A stretch of 64,000 bases of DNA from Methanogenium marinum (GCF_028912405.1 NZ_JAKELO010000002.1:1931276-1995275), one strand, 5' to 3'; positions 18,118-28,152 are shown, numbered from the stretch's first letter. The notes: generated from the letters alone by a model not told the origin. Program-made: numbers and translations.

Positions 18118-18423
18118 TTAATAGGAATATAGTGACTTGAAACCTTCGTTCTTCTCATCACTGCAGAGAAGAGCGCTTCCGTCCCTGATGAGAGTGTTAT
18201 ACATCATCTGGGCGTTCTGAAGGTCTTCATCTCCACCCGCACTCAGTTTGCTGTCCTGAATTACCTTTTTCATTGGGTTTGGCATCTCACGGCGTCCGAC
18301 GATGACACCTTCACAGTGGGAACAGAATGCACATTTGCTGTACACGGAGAGCTCTTTTTCGTCGGCGCACATGACCTTCACCATATCGTTTGGGCCTGTT
18401 CGGTTCAATGGCAACGTCTTCAT
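18118..18423 (-). CDS. Hypothetical protein with CxxCxxC motif
   Basis: 101 residues from the ATG at 18423. The notable feature is KCAFCSHCEGVIVGRREMPN near residue 36, which could bind metal with C-x2-C-x2-C spacing. The rest is polar and ends GFKSLYSY. I do not recognise a family. An upstream in-frame extension is possible but would run into the EF-1A promoter. It is divergent from the EF-1A gene. Codon use looks coding, but the ribosome binding site is weak. Confidence 0.5.
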   Translation of the reverse strand: MKTLPLNRTGPNDMVKVMCADEKELSVYSKCAFCSHCEGVIVGRREMPNPMKKVIQDSKLSAGGDEDLQNAQMMYNTLIRDGSALLCSDEKNEGFKSLYSY

Positions 18424-18507
18424 CAAAGATTTAGATGGAATTCGATGTAATATCAGGGTGTCGGTTGGTGTGGAATCTGTTCTGTAAACCTGGTGAAGCA
18501 ACCACTG

Positions 18508-18524
18508 AAGAAATCTTTTAAATA
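18508..18524 (+). promoter_or_regulatory. BRE/TATA promoter of the EF-1A gene
   Basis: A purine-rich AAGAAA (BRE-like) is followed by CTTTTAAATA (18515-18524), a good archaeal TATA box. It predicts a start near 18545 and a leader of about 65 bases with GGAGGT at 18598-18603 before the ATG. Confidence 0.7.
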
Positions 18525-18612
18525 CCTACCCTTCCTATTAATAATACTCGTATCAAAGCGACCGGGCAGACGTCTGACGAGCCCATCCTTACGATTTGGA
18601 GGTTATAGAAAT

Positions 18613-19890
18613 ATGGCAGCTGATAAGCCACACATGAATCTTGCCGTGGTCGGCCACATCGACCATGGGAAGTCAACAACTGTTGGGAGACTTCTCTTCG
18701 AGACAGGAGCAGTCCCTGCGCACATTATTGAGAACTACCGGAAGGAAGCAGAGTCCAAAGGTAAGGGATCATTCGAATTTGCATGGGTTATGGATAACCT
18801 CAAGGAAGAGCGTGAACGTGGTATTACTATCGATATCGCTCACAAGAGGTTCGACACTGACAAGTTCTACTTCACTATTGTAGACTGCCCAGGTCACCGT
18901 GACTTTGTCAAGAACATGATCACCGGTGCATCACAGGCTGACGCAGCACTTCTTGTCGTTGCAGCACCTGATGGTCCAATGGAGCAGACTAAGGAACACG
19001 TTTTCCTGGCCCGTACTCTTGGTATCAACCAGCTCATCATTGGCATCAATAAGATGGATTCATCCAAGTACAGTGAAGAGCGCTACAATGAAGTGAAGAA
19101 AGAGCTCTCCTCCCTCATTAAGATGGTCGGTTACAAGCCGGACGACATTGAGTTTATCCCGATGTCCTCGTTTGTTGGTGACAACATCTCTACCCACTCT
19201 GCAAATACTCCATGGTACAAGGGACGCACACTTCTTGAGACCCTTGACACACTTGTAGCACCCGAGCTTCCAACCACTCTTCCGTTCCGTCTTCCTGTTC
19301 AGGATGTATACTCCATCTCGGGTATTGGAACTGTTCCAGTCGGACGTGTTGAGACCGGTATCATGAAGAAGGGAATGAAAGTCTCTTTCATGCCTGCAAA
19401 TGTTGTAGGAGAAGTCAAGTCCATTGAGATGCACCACGAAGAGCACGACCAGGCACTGCCTGGCGACAACGTTGGTTTCAACGTCCGTGGTGTCGGCAAG
19501 AACGATATCCGCCGTGGTGACGTTTGTGGTCCTGCAGAGAAGCCACCGTCAGTTGCAGAGGAATTCATTGCACAGATTGTGGTTCTTCACCACCCAAGTG
19601 CAATCACCGTCGGATACACTCCGGTCTTCCACTGCCACACAACCCAGACTGCATGCACATTCATGGAACTTCAGAAGAAGCTCGATCCACGCACCGGTCA
19701 GGTCAAAGAGGAGAACCCAACCTTCCTCAAGACTGGCGATGCAGCAATCGTAAAGTTCCGCCCTGTTCAGCCTATGGTCATTGAAAATATCAAAGAGATT
19801 CCACAGCTGGGTCGCTTTGCAATCCGTGATATGGGATCAACTATTGCAGCAGGTATGTGCATTCAGGTCATTCCTAAAGATATGAGATAA
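18613..19890 (+). CDS. tuf: Translation elongation factor 1-alpha (EF-Tu type)
   Basis: 425 residues starting [20 protein letters not shown]. The GTPase motifs are GHIDHGKST (about 14-22), DCPGH and NKMD, followed by the two beta-barrel domains. The protein delivers aminoacyl-tRNA to the ribosome. An open frame reaches 40 codons further upstream but that part encodes the promoter and leader; the ATG at 18613 has a strong GGAGGT. The gene has the strongly biased codon use of a highly expressed gene and is followed by rps10, the conserved archaeal order. Confidence 0.97.
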   Translation: MAADKPHMNLAVVGHIDHGKSTTVGRLLFETGAVPAHIIENYRKEAESKGKGSFEFAWVMDNLKEERERGITIDIAHKRFDTDKFYFTIVDCPGHRDFVKNMITGASQADAALLVVAAPDGPMEQTKEHVFLARTLGINQLIIGINKMDSSKYSEERYNEVKKELSSLIKMVGYKPDDIEFIPMSSFVGDNISTHSANTPWYKGRTLLETLDTLVAPELPTTLPFRLPVQDVYSISGIGTVPVGRVETGIMKKGMKVSFMPANVVGEVKSIEMHHEEHDQALPGDNVGFNVRGVGKNDIRRGDVCGPAEKPPSVAEEFIAQIVVLHHPSAITVGYTPVFHCHTTQTACTFMELQKKLDPRTGQVKEENPTFLKTGDAAIVKFRPVQPMVIENIKEIPQLGRFAIRDMGSTIAAGMCIQVIPKDMR

Positions 19891-19919
19891 TATCTTCTCA
19901 TACATTTTTGGTGATTAAT

Positions 19920-20228
19920 ATGCAAAAAGCACGAATTCGTCTTTCAGGGACAGACTTCCAACAAGTTGAGATGGTCTGTGATCGCATTAGAGAAATAGCA
20001 GAACGTACCGGGGTAAACCTCGGAGGTCCAATTCCCCTGCCAACAAAGCGCATGGTCGTCCCGATTCGCAAGAGTCCGGACGGAGAAGGAACTGCAACCT
20101 GGGATCGCTGGCAGATGCGTGTACACAAACGCCTCATTGACCTTGATGCCGATGAGCGTGCACTGCGTCAGTTAATGCGCATACAGGTTCCAAAAGATAT
20201 TGCAATTGAGATAGTTCTGGAGAACTAA
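19920..20228 (+). CDS. rps10: 30S ribosomal protein S10
   Basis: 102 residues starting [15 protein letters not shown] and containing [19 protein letters not shown], the typical uS10 core. It binds the head of the small subunit. The ATG at 19920 with GGTGAT just upstream is preferred over a TTG 12 bases earlier. It follows tuf by 29 bases, as in the archaeal streptomycin operon. Confidence 0.96.
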   Translation: MQKARIRLSGTDFQQVEMVCDRIREIAERTGVNLGGPIPLPTKRMVVPIRKSPDGEGTATWDRWQMRVHKRLIDLDADERALRQLMRIQVPKDIAIEIVLEN

Positions 20229-20237
20229 GGGTGCGGC

Positions 20238-22178
20238 GTGGAAGCCGTAGATTCCTCTCCAACATTTCTCGGTAGAGTACGTTTTGAACATTTATTTATT
20301 GTAATTTTTATTGTTGCGCTCATTCTGCGCTTCTTTTTCCTTGACCTGAAGCTCTTTCATCATGACGAGGCGGTACATTCCTGGTTTTCGTTTAAACTGC
20401 TGATGGAAGGGACCTATGTATATGATCCGGTCTATCACGGGCCTCTTCTGTATTATACAACCGCGAGCATGTTCGCCCTCTTCGGTGATTCTGATCTCAT
20501 CGCCCGGATTGTTCCCGCCCTGCTGGGATCTATGATGGTGCTTTTGGTCTGGCCGATATACCGGCTGGGATACCTTGGCTGGCGTGGTGCTCTTATTGCT
20601 GCGTTATTCCTTGCCATATCTCCGGATATGGTCTACTTCTCCCGTTTCCTGCGCAATGATATATTCATCGCATTTTTTACTCTGCTCCTTTTAGTTGCGC
20701 TCCTGTATTATCTTGAATATGGGCAGCGTCGTTATGTGCTGGTGGCAGCCCTTGCGGCAGGACTTGGGTGTTGTTCAAAGGAGAATATGCCGATCATCCT
20801 TTTGATCTTCGGAGTCTTCCTTCTCGCAGCAGTGGTGCTGAAGTGGGTGCACCTGAAAAAGGGATGGTGGGTAGACTTCATCCTTGGTATCGCAGTGATA
20901 GGTGCGGTGGGGTCGCTTTTTTATTCGTCCTTCGGCGCCCATCCCGAGGTGTTGTGGACGGGGGCATTCCAGGCCATAGAACACTGGACGGCGATGTCGT
21001 CCCAGCAGCGTCTGGGCGGGCCGCCGTATTTCTATATCCTCCTCCTCATGCTCTATGAGGTGCCGATCCTTCTCCTGGCTCTGGTGGGAACTCTGCAGGC
21101 GGTTGTCTGTGCTTTGTTCCTCTGGAAGCGAAAACGGCCGGAGACAGAAGTGCTTGCTCCCGTGGCAGCAACAGGAGAGGATGGTGCTGCATGCAGTGAG
21201 GCAGATTCTGTGGTGTTAGGTGAAGAGGGGGTTGTGAGTTGCAAAACTCCAGTCCTGTCTGAAGTGATGGATATAGCCACAGCTGAATGTGCTGTAATGT
21301 CTAAACCTGAATCTGAATCTGAATCATATTCCGGATTGAATTCAGAATGTGGGTTTGAATCAGAATCCGGAGTTGAGCCCACCGAATCACCGGGCAGTCA
21401 GGAAGATGTAGCAGGTGAGGTTCCATCTATAGAGGCGGTGGATCATTCGTCCCGGCCACAGAGCAGGGCATCTGCCCTTCTTGCCCGCGCCGGCTCTTTT
21501 TGTGGTGATGTGGACCGCCCGGTATTTGATCGCCACCTCGGCTTCACACTCTTCTGCATCTGGTGGATGTGTGCATCACTTGGTGTCTATGCAGTCATCG
21601 GCGAGAAGGTGCCGTGGCTGATCCTGCATCAGCTCCTTCCGATGATCTTCGTGGCGTCTTTCTTAATGTCCCGAAATAAGGCGATACTGGCTCTTGTACT
21701 GTCGGTCTTCCTTGTGGTGATGGTTTTGCATGTGGCCTTTACCCCTGCTGACATCAGTGAACCCATTGTCCAGGTTCAAAATTCAGAGGAACTGCGGGAA
21801 CTGTTCCGTCTTATCGATGCAGGGAATGCAACTGCAGTGACCTCAGAGAGTGTCTGGCCGCTGCCCTGGTATTACCGGGGTGATCGTTCGGAAAAGCTGA
21901 CGTATCTCTCATCTATGGCTGATAATCCGGAGTATTTTGCAGACGGAAAGTATGATGTCATTGTATCTCATAATCCGGATGGATTTTCTGAGGTGCCGGG
22001 ATATCTGAGAACAGATGTTATCCGGCAGAGTTACTGGTTTTCTATCTATGAAAACAATGACCGGCTGGCTGCGTATTATCTCTTCCGTGACGGAAAGCTG
22101 GGGAGTGTCAACTGGAATATCTTTGTTCCTCTGGAAACAGGTTCTGGAACCGATATTTCGGTGAATGGTAATGCCTGA
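20238..22178 (+). CDS. Agl23-like membrane protein (TIGR03663-type, GT39-related)
   Basis: 646-residue polytopic membrane protein starting with GTG 9 bases after rps10. N-terminal features match the flippase-associated Agl23 group: KLFHHDEAVHSWF near residue 38 (the acidic pair typical of GT39-like transferases), YHGPLLYY near 67, and SRFLRNDIFIAFF near 135. It probably acts in surface glycosylation using a lipid-linked sugar. Between residues about 298 and 430 there is a hydrophilic insert rich in Ser, Glu and Pro (for example SESESYSGLNSE) before the remaining membrane helices; this is unusual for the family. Precise activity is unproven. Confidence 0.85.
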   Translation: MEAVDSSPTFLGRVRFEHLFIVIFIVALILRFFFLDLKLFHHDEAVHSWFSFKLLMEGTYVYDPVYHGPLLYYTTASMFALFGDSDLIARIVPALLGSMMVLLVWPIYRLGYLGWRGALIAALFLAISPDMVYFSRFLRNDIFIAFFTLLLLVALLYYLEYGQRRYVLVAALAAGLGCCSKENMPIILLIFGVFLLAAVVLKWVHLKKGWWVDFILGIAVIGAVGSLFYSSFGAHPEVLWTGAFQAIEHWTAMSSQQRLGGPPYFYILLLMLYEVPILLLALVGTLQAVVCALFLWKRKRPETEVLAPVAATGEDGAACSEADSVVLGEEGVVSCKTPVLSEVMDIATAECAVMSKPESESESYSGLNSECGFESESGVEPTESPGSQEDVAGEVPSIEAVDHSSRPQSRASALLARAGSFCGDVDRPVFDRHLGFTLFCIWWMCASLGVYAVIGEKVPWLILHQLLPMIFVASFLMSRNKAILALVLSVFLVVMVLHVAFTPADISEPIVQVQNSEELRELFRLIDAGNATAVTSESVWPLPWYYRGDRSEKLTYLSSMADNPEYFADGKYDVIVSHNPDGFSEVPGYLRTDVIRQSYWFSIYENNDRLAAYYLFRDGKLGSVNWNIFVPLETGSGTDISVNGNA

Positions 22179-22827
22179 CAAGGCATGCCCATCCCTTTCT
22201 TTTTCTCTTTTCGTTTTCTGTTTTTTTTATCATGTTTATCGGTTTGAAGATACCTGTTTAACGTTCGTCCCCTTCTCCTCTTCCTTCCCTTTTATGGTAT
22301 GTTGGTGGACGTGGTACAGCTGTCCTGTATGTGGCTTGTCTTCCTGTGTTTAGGTTTTTCTCTTTGTCCGACTGGAATTCTGGAGCGCTTGTTATTGTTC
22401 TCTTTCATCTGTCGTTGTTGTATTATCCGTACGGGAGTAGTGGATGTGAAGGGTACAACAGCAACGAAGCTGGCTGGGTGGTGAAGGTGTTATTTCCTGT
22501 CTGAAAAAAATAGTGCATACGTGTATTCAGGGTCCTGTCCTGTTAATCCTGCGAATATTTTGGCGTGGGATTCAATGCAGAAAAGCAGGGGGAAATAATG
22601 TGGTTGGAAGGATATTTGTGTGCAGCATTTTCATAGGGGTATTTATTGGGTACTTCCCAAAAAACCGGATTCCACGGGGACATCTGATGGTGATAATTTT
22701 TTTAGGGAGAATGCAGGTGCCTGCAGCTTTTGCTCATTATGATGATGCAGAAAGGATATCAGTGAATGAAAAAACGTTTCAAAAAACAGTAAAATTAACC
22801 GGATAAAAAAATATTGATGGGACTGTT
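22179..22827. other. Long intergenic region without a supportable gene
   Basis: About 650 bases between convergent genes. It opens with a T-rich tract (about 22196-22230) that probably terminates the upstream transcript. Small open frames are present but none has recognisable sequence or a good ribosome binding site. No tRNA-like or repeated structure was found; a non-coding RNA cannot be excluded. Confidence 0.5.
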
Positions 22828-23943
22828 TTATCCCAGCTCATCCCATTTGTTGAACCGTCGGTATACCACAAACCCGATGCCTGCGATGACGACAACAACC
22901 ACAATTATGAGGACGTAATATCCCAGTCCGCTGAAGTCAGGAAGGAGTCCCCCTTCGCCGATCTCCTCTCTTAATTCGGTAGATAATGCAAGCGCTTCAT
23001 TTGCTGTCAGCTGAGCCTCGTTTGCATTTAGACGGGACTGGTAGTAGTCCTTATTGTCACGGAAGTCTTTTGCCTGTGACATCTGTGTCTCTGCAAGAGA
23101 CACTTTGTTCTGGATAGCGGTAACCCGGGTGTCTCCTGACATGCTCCGGTTGTTGACAAAGTAGCTGATGTCACTATTTACTGAATCGATGGTCGTCTGT
23201 GCATCGCTAATAAGCTGACCAGAATATGCATCTTCCAGGCTTGCTTCTGCCTGATCAATGAGATTTCCTGCATCAGTGAGCATCACATTTGCCTGAGAGT
23301 AACTGGCCGTCTTTGACTGATCGATCTTGTCATCTGCCTGTTCGTAGAGCTGCTCTGCCTCTACGACATTCACACCGAGTGCAGTATACTCATCAATTGA
23401 TGCACGGAGTTCATCAAGCTGCTCTTCACGGAGATCTCTGGTTTTATCGACATCTCCAGGATTTATGACGTTACGTTCAATGAGCAGTTCTCCGCCGGAT
23501 GGTACATTTCCGTTTACATCCAGTTGGCGCAGACGGAAGATGGTTACATCAGTGGTTTCTGTGACTGTAGGTACCTTTCCACTCAGGGTGTAGTCAACCG
23601 TTACCTCATTGCTGTCCGGGTATGCAAGGTCCCATCCAAGGAGGGTCAAAATCCGACTGGATGACTGTTTCGGTATACCCTGACTATTCACAAGGATTTT
23701 ATAATCCCATTGCTGATCTTCAAGTTCAGTGTATGCCTCAAGTTCATCATCTGTATCAAATGTGTTATCTCCGCTGCCTGTCAGTTTGACGATGACATGA
23801 ACAATGACCTGTTCACCTGGTGCAAGATCCCCGGATGCCGGATCCACGTCAGCAACGCTTTCAACAAAATCTGCTGCTGCTGCACCCTGCACAAGGCAGA
23901 GTGCGAGCATTAACGATATTAGTAGTGTTACTCCCCGTTTCAT
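22828..23943 (-). CDS. Membrane-anchored extracytoplasmic coiled-coil protein beside cetZ
   Basis: 371 residues from the ATG at 23943. Residues 1-24 form a signal peptide (MKRGVTLLISLMLALCLVQG). Residues about 25-170 look beta-rich (PGEQVIVHVIVKLTGSGDN). Residues about 175-325 are almost wholly helical with heptad-like spacing (EEQLDELRASIDEYTALG, ANVMLTDAGNLIDQAEASL). A C-terminal transmembrane helix lies near 335-357, with a short basic cytoplasmic tail (YRRFNKWDELG). It follows the CetZ-like gene by 19 bases and is probably co-transcribed. No named family is recognised; it could link the cytoskeletal protein to the envelope. Confidence 0.8.
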   Translation of the reverse strand: MKRGVTLLISLMLALCLVQGAAAADFVESVADVDPASGDLAPGEQVIVHVIVKLTGSGDNTFDTDDELEAYTELEDQQWDYKILVNSQGIPKQSSSRILTLLGWDLAYPDSNEVTVDYTLSGKVPTVTETTDVTIFRLRQLDVNGNVPSGGELLIERNVINPGDVDKTRDLREEQLDELRASIDEYTALGVNVVEAEQLYEQADDKIDQSKTASYSQANVMLTDAGNLIDQAEASLEDAYSGQLISDAQTTIDSVNSDISYFVNNRSMSGDTRVTAIQNKVSLAETQMSQAKDFRDNKDYYQSRLNANEAQLTANEALALSTELREEIGEGGLLPDFSGLGYYVLIIVVVVVIAGIGFVVYRRFNKWDELG

Positions 23944-23962
23944 GGTGTATCTCACCTGATTC

Positions 23963-25141
23963 TCATTCAAAGAGTGGGTCAATCTCGTCACCGTCGAACA
24001 TGGATGAACGACGTTCCTTTGATTTGACTACGTCCTCTTTTGTTTCCTTTGCGATTTCCATTAGTTCACGAATGCGTGGTGCGTCACCAATCGTTGCAAG
24101 CATAACCACGGCAGCTATCTTTGAACTTTCTGTCGGATAGTCACCACCACGAACCTCAACGCCCGCGATGTTCTCTTCCACCCATGACTTGGACTTCTCG
24201 ACCCCTTTGCGATCCATCTCATTCGGGGGGCCTGCTATCAGCACAAGTGCACGTTCAGCAGTGGTGTAATCACACGGCATAGTCAGACGGCCCAGCATTG
24301 CACGGCGCACAAGGCCGATTATTTTTGCTGATTTGTCTTCACCGGTAAGGACTTCCTCTGCTGCCTCCCGTTTCTTCAGCCCCCTCAGAAGGCCACCTGC
24401 AAATCCCTGTTTCTGTTTTGTGCTCTTGCTGACCGTTTCAGAGACTGCATAGCCAATAGTGCTCACACCGCCACCCCGGAGGGTGTTGATGATTTCACTT
24501 GAATCAACAACCATCTCTCCGACACCGGACTTACTGACTTCTCCTGCACGGAAGAGAACGCCGAACCTTCGGACAATTTCGTCATTAAGGCGCTGGTAGG
24601 CCCCACGGACACTCTCGCCTTCGTTCTTCCATGCGCTGTTGTCAAATATGAACGTGTTGTCAGCCTCATTCACCAGGGTTGACAAACTGCGGGCTGCATT
24701 GTAGGAGTACAGTCTTCCTTCCTCGGGTGCAGGGAGAATTCCCAGAGCATATACAGGTTCACGGTAAATCCGCTTCAGGTGACGTGCTAACACCGGTGAT
24801 CCACCAGATCCTGTACCTCCTCCAAGGCCGGCGCAGATAACAAATGCATCAATGTCGTGAGTGCCGCGGTTGTCGATGGTGTTGATGATGCTGTCAATCT
24901 CATCTGCGGTTATTTTGGCCCCGGTTACGTTGTCAGTGCCGACCCCGTGGCCTTTGACCACGGTCTGCCCAATGAGGATCCGATCTTTGAGTTCGATGTT
25001 GTCGAGACCCATAAGATCCGTCCGTGCAGTGTTCACTACAATTCCCCGGAAACTCCTTGTCGGTGCTTTCTTGTCCTGTTCAATGAACATGTCGACAATT
25101 TTTCCGCCTGCCTGGCCGAATCCTATGAAAAAAACTCTCAT
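23963..25141 (-). CDS. Tubulin/FtsZ family GTPase, CetZ-like
   Basis: 392 residues beginning MRVFFIGFGQAGGKIVDMF. The tubulin/FtsZ signature GLGGGTGSGG is at about residues 105-114, and the N-terminal fold (FGQAGGKI, VVNTARTDL) fits the nucleotide-binding domain. Similarity to the archaeal CetZ group is suggested by overall layout; it is not a standard FtsZ1/FtsZ2. The C-terminus is acidic (DGDEIDPLFE), a common tail for partner binding. CetZ proteins shape cells and affect motility in haloarchaea; the role in methanogens is unknown. The adjacent membrane coiled-coil gene is a candidate partner. Confidence 0.88.
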   Translation of the reverse strand: MRVFFIGFGQAGGKIVDMFIEQDKKAPTRSFRGIVVNTARTDLMGLDNIELKDRILIGQTVVKGHGVGTDNVTGAKITADEIDSIINTIDNRGTHDIDAFVICAGLGGGTGSGGSPVLARHLKRIYREPVYALGILPAPEEGRLYSYNAARSLSTLVNEADNTFIFDNSAWKNEGESVRGAYQRLNDEIVRRFGVLFRAGEVSKSGVGEMVVDSSEIINTLRGGGVSTIGYAVSETVSKSTKQKQGFAGGLLRGLKKREAAEEVLTGEDKSAKIIGLVRRAMLGRLTMPCDYTTAERALVLIAGPPNEMDRKGVEKSKSWVEENIAGVEVRGGDYPTESSKIAAVVMLATIGDAPRIRELMEIAKETKEDVVKSKERRSSMFDGDEIDPLFE

Positions 25142-25255
25142 ATGTGCACACCATCTGATTGAATGAAGATAAACGCTTCTTCAGATTATAAAACATGTTT
25201 CTTTCATAACTTCAAAAACTTTCTTATGTCAATTCTTGTTAATAATAGTGTTATA

Positions 25256-26494
25256 ATGAGAATCTGCATCATAGGTGGAGGATTAACCGGTCTTTCTGCT
25301 GCATATTATCTCTCCCGCACGCATTCTGTTGATGTGCTGGAGGCCTCAGCAGAGGTGGGTGGGCTCCTTTCTTCCTCTCATTTCCATGACACCTTTATTG
25401 AGCGGTATTATCATCACTGCTTTTCGGGTGATGCGAATCTCTTAGCGCTTATGGACGAACTCGATCTATCAGGTGATATTTCATGGCTTAGTGGGAGCAC
25501 CGGTTACTTCAGCGAAGGGCGCATCTATCCCCTGACCACACCTTTCGAGATTCTCCGCTATCCGCTTCTTACGTTGGTTGATAAATTCAGGCTTGGTCTG
25601 CTGACACTCCGGGCGGGGAAATATCAGGCAGCCTCATATGATGATATTACAGCAGACGCATTTATTCAGGACACCTGTGGGAAGCATGCATATGAATCAT
25701 TCTTTGCACCTCTGCTGCGCAGCAAATTTGGGGAGATGCGCCATGAGGTCTCGGCCGCCTGGCTGATATCACGCATTGCTATTCGATCAGATCGTGGCCC
25801 GCAGGGGGAACGGCTGGGGTATCTGCGGCATGGATACCAAAGTCTCATCACCGCGCTATCCGATGCGATACGCAAAAATGGTGGGGCCATTCACACCGGC
25901 ATTCCTGCCCGTGCTCTGGAAAAAACAGATGGAGGAAAATGGAGGGTCAATGGTGCTCCTTATGATGTTGTTATCTCAACGGTGCGGCCATCGATTCTCA
26001 CATCCCTGGGCGGCCCCTCCCTTCCGGAGATTCCGTATCAGGGTGCGGCATGTGTATCAATGGGCCTCTCTCGTGATGTGCTTCAGGGTATCTATTGGGT
26101 CAATGTAAAGGATGAAGCACCATACGGGGCTGTCATCGGACACACGAATTTTGCTCCCTTTGAATGGTATGGAGAACACATTGTCTATCTGGCATCATAT
26201 TTCCGTGACAGTCTTCCCGAGGGCCATGAGGAGCGGATGATTACAGACTTCTGTGAACGTTTTGGTGTCTCCCGAGACGAAATACGCTGGCATTATATGA
26301 CGACTGATACGGCAGCAGGACCGGTATACATCACCGGATACCGGGACCTAATTTCCCCGTATGAGGTGGATGGCATCTACTGTGCCGGTATGTTCTCCTT
26401 ACCGAATTACCCGGAACGGAGTATGGAGGGTTCAGTGGTTGCAGCACAGGCTGTTGCAGAGATGATCCTGTCCCGGGAGGCAGACCGTGACTGA
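25256..26494 (+). CDS. FAD-dependent oxidoreductase (amine oxidase/protoporphyrinogen oxidase-like)
   Basis: 412 residues from the ATG at 25256, beginning MRICIIGGGLTGLSAAYYLS, a dinucleotide-binding fold of the amine-oxidase superfamily. It keeps a second GG region (DVLEASAEVGGLLSSSH) and a C-terminal FAD motif (VDGIYCAGMFSLPNYPERS). Members of this group in envelope gene clusters include UDP-galactopyranose mutase-like and desaturase-like enzymes, but the substrate here is not evident. Its end overlaps the next glycosyltransferase gene by 8 bases, placing it first in a four-gene operon. Confidence 0.85.
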   Translation: MRICIIGGGLTGLSAAYYLSRTHSVDVLEASAEVGGLLSSSHFHDTFIERYYHHCFSGDANLLALMDELDLSGDISWLSGSTGYFSEGRIYPLTTPFEILRYPLLTLVDKFRLGLLTLRAGKYQAASYDDITADAFIQDTCGKHAYESFFAPLLRSKFGEMRHEVSAAWLISRIAIRSDRGPQGERLGYLRHGYQSLITALSDAIRKNGGAIHTGIPARALEKTDGGKWRVNGAPYDVVISTVRPSILTSLGGPSLPEIPYQGAACVSMGLSRDVLQGIYWVNVKDEAPYGAVIGHTNFAPFEWYGEHIVYLASYFRDSLPEGHEERMITDFCERFGVSRDEIRWHYMTTDTAAGPVYITGYRDLISPYEVDGIYCAGMFSLPNYPERSMEGSVVAAQAVAEMILSREADRD

Positions 26495-27194
26495 ATATGA
26501 GGTATGTGCCATCCTCCCGGTTTACAATGATCGTGATGCACTTGAAACGGCAATTCCCCGTTCGATTGAGGTATTAGAGGGGGTGACAGACTCATTCCTG
26601 CTTGCAGTGGCAGAGGATGGCAGCACAGATGGCAGCGCGGAGTTTGTGCGTGAATGGGAAACAAAAGACTCTCGTGTACGTCTCTTTCATGCGGATGAGC
26701 GCCTTGGGCGCGGGACTGCTCTTACCCGTGTCATCCGTGCGGTGGATGCAGAGATTGTCTGTTATTATGATGTGGACCTTGCAACCGATATGGCACACCT
26801 GCCGGCACTGATTCAGGCTGTCCGGGATGGTAGTGATGTGGCGACCGGCTCGCGTCTGATGCCTGAAAGTGACATTGTGCGTACACAGGGGCGTGAAGTG
26901 GCGAGTCAGGGATATAATTTACTGGTGCGGACGGTTTTGAAGAGTCGTCTCTATGACCACCAATGTGGATTCAAGGCATTTCGAAGGGATCGCATTCTCC
27001 CGCTTCTTGATACCATTGAGGCACCACACTGGTTCTGGGACACGGAACTTCTTGTACGGGCCCAGAGGAAGGGATTCCGTATCACAGAAATCCCGGTTCG
27101 CTGGCGGACCAGTGACAAGACAACGGTAAAATTCAGTGATGTATATGGGATGGGTACGGCGATATTTCATCTGAGGCGGCACCTGAATGATTAA
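26487..27194 (+). CDS. Family 2 glycosyltransferase (dolichyl-phosphate sugar synthase-like)
   Basis: 235-residue GT-A enzyme starting at a GTG with GGGAGG upstream. It has AILPVYNDRDALE, the nucleotide-binding AEDGSTDGSAE, the DXD-type YYDVDLAT and the GFKAFRRDR segment of dolichyl-phosphate glucose/mannose synthases. It likely charges a polyprenyl phosphate with a sugar on the cytoplasmic face. It overlaps both its neighbours by 8 bases. Confidence 0.92.
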   Translation: MTEYEVCAILPVYNDRDALETAIPRSIEVLEGVTDSFLLAVAEDGSTDGSAEFVREWETKDSRVRLFHADERLGRGTALTRVIRAVDAEIVCYYDVDLATDMAHLPALIQAVRDGSDVATGSRLMPESDIVRTQGREVASQGYNLLVRTVLKSRLYDHQCGFKAFRRDRILPLLDTIEAPHWFWDTELLVRAQRKGFRITEIPVRWRTSDKTTVKFSDVYGMGTAIFHLRRHLND

Positions 27195-28152
27195 AAAGGC
27201 CGCGGCCATTGTGCTGCCCACCATTCTTGCCGTTGGCATTATCGCATACATGCTCTATCGGGTATGGGATGATCTTTTAATCGCTGTCCAGAATGCTGTC
27301 TGGTCGTATCTTGTTCTTGCGATTGTGATATGTGTCGGTGCATGGTTTCTTCGTGGCATCCGGTACCGTGCCATTCTTACCAGTCTCGCGGTATCTGTTA
27401 CCATCTGGCTCTCCACTGCCTGCATCTATCTCTCGCAGACAGCAAATCTCATTGTTCCGGCACGTCTGGGGGACTTAATCCGCCTCTTTATCCTGAAGCA
27501 CGAGGCAGATGCGACATACACGAGCGGCCTCTCTTCTGTGGTGGTGGAGCGGTTCTTTGATATTGTGACAATTGCTCTTCTTGGCGCGGTGACCCTGCCT
27601 TTCGTCCTGAATGTCCCTGACTGGTTTATCACGGTCATTTACGTGGCGCTTGCCCTCTGCGGCATCTTTGTGGTGGTGCTCTTCTCGGTGGGGAGGTTTC
27701 AGTCTGAGAACAAATATCTTAAAATGGGCATTGATCTGCTCAATCAGGTGAAAGAGGCATCCCTCTCTCCACAGGGTATTGTGGGCCTTTCTGCCCTTTC
27801 CATCGTGATATGGTTAACGGATGTGGTGATCTGTTATGTTGTTGCCCTGATGTTCGGTGCGTCAATTCCGTTTGTGGTGGTAACTCTTGCTATTGTCATT
27901 GGGAATCTCATTAAAGCGGTGCCCGTTACGCCCGGTGGTATCGGCACCTATGAGGTCGCCGTTGCATTGACACTCTCGCTTGCTGGTGTGGATCCTGCGG
28001 TTGCAACCCTCATCGCTGTGATAGATCATCTCGTTAAAAATGGTGTCACCGTTGCGGGTGGTGTGGTCTCGCTTTATGTCTTTGGTGACTGGGCTGTCTC
28101 CCTCCTGCGCCGGGCTTTTTCCCACTCACTGGATGTGTCGGAGGTTAAATGA
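27187..28152 (+). CDS. Flippase-like membrane protein (UPF0104 / LPG synthase TM domain)
   Basis: 321 residues with about eight hydrophobic helices. Typical UPF0104 sequence includes WFLRGIRYRAIL near residue 53, NLIVPARLGDLIR near 87 and VPVTPGGIGTYEVAVAL near 245. Related domains are fused to glycosyltransferases in AglD. Together with the preceding GT2 gene it probably forms an equivalent of such two-domain proteins, here encoded by two overlapping genes. Function (lipid or glycolipid handling) is inferred. Confidence 0.88.
   Translation: MIKKAAAIVLPTILAVGIIAYMLYRVWDDLLIAVQNAVWSYLVLAIVICVGAWFLRGIRYRAILTSLAVSVTIWLSTACIYLSQTANLIVPARLGDLIRLFILKHEADATYTSGLSSVVVERFFDIVTIALLGAVTLPFVLNVPDWFITVIYVALALCGIFVVVLFSVGRFQSENKYLKMGIDLLNQVKEASLSPQGIVGLSALSIVIWLTDVVICYVVALMFGASIPFVVVTLAIVIGNLIKAVPVTPGGIGTYEVAVALTLSLAGVDPAVATLIAVIDHLVKNGVTVAGGVVSLYVFGDWAVSLLRRAFSHSLDVSEVK

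Noticed and set aside
22513-22806. 97-codon frame in the long spacer after the Agl23-like gene
   Set aside because: No convincing start signal and no recognisable domain; overlap with AT-rich sequence suggests chance.
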